From positions 31,156 to 95,155 of the forward strand of contig NZ_JPJE01000009.1 of NCBI RefSeq assembly GCF_000765215.1: DNA of 64,000 nucleotides, written 5' to 3'. Below are positions 62,758 to 64,000 of the stretch, piece after piece (within the stretch, counting starts at the first letter, position 1; each line of letters begins with the position of its first letter). Source of the stretch: Eubacterium sp. ER2. GTDB taxonomy: Bacteria > Bacillota > Clostridia > Lachnospirales > Lachnospiraceae. Under the pieces are notes generated by a model, which was not told the DNA's origin, did not search any database, and worked only from the letters and a program-made list of their open reading frames with translations. Made by a program: the position numbers and the translations under genes.

Positions 62758-62788
62758 TTGACCTAAAGTTAAGTTTAGGTTATATGAT
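62758..62788 (+). promoter_or_regulatory. MerR-type promoter with 19-bp spacer and operator
   Basis: TTGACC (62758-62763) and TATGAT (62783-62788) are 19 bases apart, too long for good RNA polymerase binding without twisting by a MerR protein. The spacer holds the perfect inverted repeat ACCTAAA-N6-TTTAGGT (62761-62780). It drives the alpha/beta hydrolase gene and stands between it and the divergent MerR gene. Confidence 0.85.
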
Positions 62789-62879
62789 GAGTTTATCAGA
62801 GATAAGAGGCTCTGTCAAATTAAATTGTATGTCACTGAAAAATACAGATCTAAAAGTAGAGAGAAGGAGAAAGTTCAAT

Positions 62880-63854
62880 ATGGAAGATGTATTAAAGCTG
62901 ACAGAAAAATGGGATAAGACATTTCCAAAAAGTGAGAAGGTAGATCACCGCAAGGTGACCTTCCATAACCGATACGGCATCACCCTGGCGGCTGACCTGT
63001 ACGCGCCGAAGGGGGCGGAGGGAAGGCTGCCGGCTATCGCTGTGTGCGGGCCCTTTGGGGCGGTGAAGGAGCAGGCCTCCGGATTGTACGCACAGGAGAT
63101 GGCAGAGAGAGGATTTCTCACGATCGCCTTTGACCCCTCCTTTACAGGGGAGAGTGGGGGAACGCCCAGGTATGTGGCCTCCCCGGATATTAACACGGAG
63201 GATTTCCAGGCGGCAGTGGACTTCCTGTCGGTTCAGGACAATGTGGATCCGGAGCGGATCGGGATTATTGGAATTTGCGGTTGGGGCGGCATGGCTCTAA
63301 ATGCAGCTGCTATCGACACAAGGATCAAGGCCACAGTATCCTCCACCATGTACGACATGACCCGGATCAACGCCAAGGGTTACTTTGATGCTGCGGACAG
63401 CGAGGAGGCCCGACACGAGACACGCCAGGCTCTGAATGCCCAGAGGACCGAGGATTATAAGAACGGCACCTACGCCAGGGCAGGCGGCGTAGTGGATCCT
63501 GTTCCGGAAGACGCTCCTTTCTTTGTGAAGGATTACTATGACTATTACAAGACAGACAGGGGATATCATGCCAGATCCCTCAACTCCAACGATGGATGGA
63601 ACGTGACCTCCTCCCTGTCTTTCCTGAACATGCCGATCCTGCAGTATATCCAGGAGATCAGGAGCGCTGTGCTCCTTGTCCATGGGGATAAGGCTCATTC
63701 CTGCTATTTCAGCCGGGATGCCTACGAGAAGCTGACAGGAGACAACAAGGAGCTGATGCTCATTCCCGGTGCGGTGCACACGGATCTCTATGACAGGAAG
63801 GATATCATCCCCTTTGACAAGATAACAGAGTTCTTCCGGAAATATTTCGGGTAA
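62880..63854 (+). CDS. Alpha/beta hydrolase with Cys nucleophile (dienelactone hydrolase-like)
   Basis: ATG 62880 behind GAGAAGGAGA. The 324-residue enzyme has the nucleophile elbow GICGWGGMAL with Cys133 in place of Ser, as in dienelactone hydrolases. It also has an oxyanion region (VCGPFGAVKEQASGLYAQEM), FDPSFTGESGG, the acid strand AVLLVHGDKAHS and a final His in IPGAVHTDLYD. The substrate is unknown. It is induced, by inference, through the adjacent MerR protein. Confidence 0.87.
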   Translation: MEDVLKLTEKWDKTFPKSEKVDHRKVTFHNRYGITLAADLYAPKGAEGRLPAIAVCGPFGAVKEQASGLYAQEMAERGFLTIAFDPSFTGESGGTPRYVASPDINTEDFQAAVDFLSVQDNVDPERIGIIGICGWGGMALNAAAIDTRIKATVSSTMYDMTRINAKGYFDAADSEEARHETRQALNAQRTEDYKNGTYARAGGVVDPVPEDAPFFVKDYYDYYKTDRGYHARSLNSNDGWNVTSSLSFLNMPILQYIQEIRSAVLLVHGDKAHSCYFSRDAYEKLTGDNKELMLIPGAVHTDLYDRKDIIPFDKITEFFRKYFG

Positions 63855-63882
63855 ATAGCAAATAATTATGGGGCAGATTCTG

Positions 63883-63949
63883 CAGCACGGCTGACCAAAG
63901 CCGTGCTGTCAGACTGTAGACAAAGTCCCCGGTTTACCCCGGGGCTTTT
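63883..63949 (+). terminator. Two consecutive terminator hairpins
   Basis: CAGCACGGCT pairs with AGCCGTGCTG (63883-63908), and about 16 bases later GTCCCCGG and CCGGGGC flank TTTACC ahead of CTTTTC (to 63949). They close the hydrolase transcript. The last 50 bases of the window hold no recognisable feature. Confidence 0.75.
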
Positions 63950-64000
63950 CTATTGTAGTTATCAACATTTCAATGATCCTTCCGGTTTTTATCAAGAAAA

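Overview
This window looks like a chromosome segment of an anaerobic gut Firmicute, most likely a Lachnospiraceae-type clostridium. The reasons are the strong AAGGAGG ribosome binding sites, the siphophage gene set, the many flavodoxin, aldo/keto reductase and nitroreductase genes, the Hol_Tox-type type I toxin and the streptococcal-like heme genes. I place it by gene content only; no rRNA or complete tRNA is present.

Positions 1-21429 are the right part of an integrated siphophage. In order it holds the terminase large subunit (cut by the window edge), portal, SPP1 gp7-like minor head protein with a JAB-like tail, a duplicated DUF2829 (Tad2-like) protein, a Prp protease, scaffold, major capsid, four connector and tail-completion genes, major tail protein, tail chaperones joined by a -1 frameshift, tape measure, an enlarged Dit, a collagen-repeat tail fibre, an XhlA/Hol44/amidase lysis cassette and an AT-rich toxin-antitoxin-like pair. 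It ends in the 3' part of a tRNA-like sequence followed by a host terminator, read here as attR. The integrase and lysogeny genes would lie left of the window.

Positions 21430-24230 hold an unidentified structured RNA, a lipoprotein, an SRAP-domain DNA repair protein and a LysR regulator. Positions 24120-36344 are the most striking block: a long, probably iron-controlled operon for heme capture. A DtxR-like box precedes a membrane-anchored protein, a NEAT-like secreted protein, a very large surface protein fusing an FMN-binding domain to several NEAT-like domains, a Shp heme-binding protein, an IsdE/HtsA heme lipoprotein, a FecCD permease, its ATPase, a DUF454 membrane protein and a paired ABC exporter. 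It has the layout of the streptococcal shr-shp-hts (sia) locus, with an apparently flavinylated receptor in place of Shr.

Positions 36323-64000 are a mosaic of small redox and regulatory modules: two flavodoxins (one a lipoprotein), a MATE pump behind a structured leader, two aldo/keto reductases, flavodoxin-fold oxidoreductases, cyclophilin-like proteins, a nitroreductase, a flavin reductase, MFS and EamA transporters, a CsoR-type metal sensor, a two-component system, a SirTM-like sirtuin, and LysR, AraC, HxlR, TetR and MerR regulators. Three DNA motifs appear to link separate loci: an element directly upstream of -35 in six promoters, a TetR palindrome shared by three loci, and 11-bp direct repeats shared by the two-component operon and a membrane-protein gene 11 kb away. 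A type I toxin-antitoxin locus with a relict second antitoxin lies between them. The MATE and SDR genes carry single-base frameshifts, which may be real decay or assembly error.
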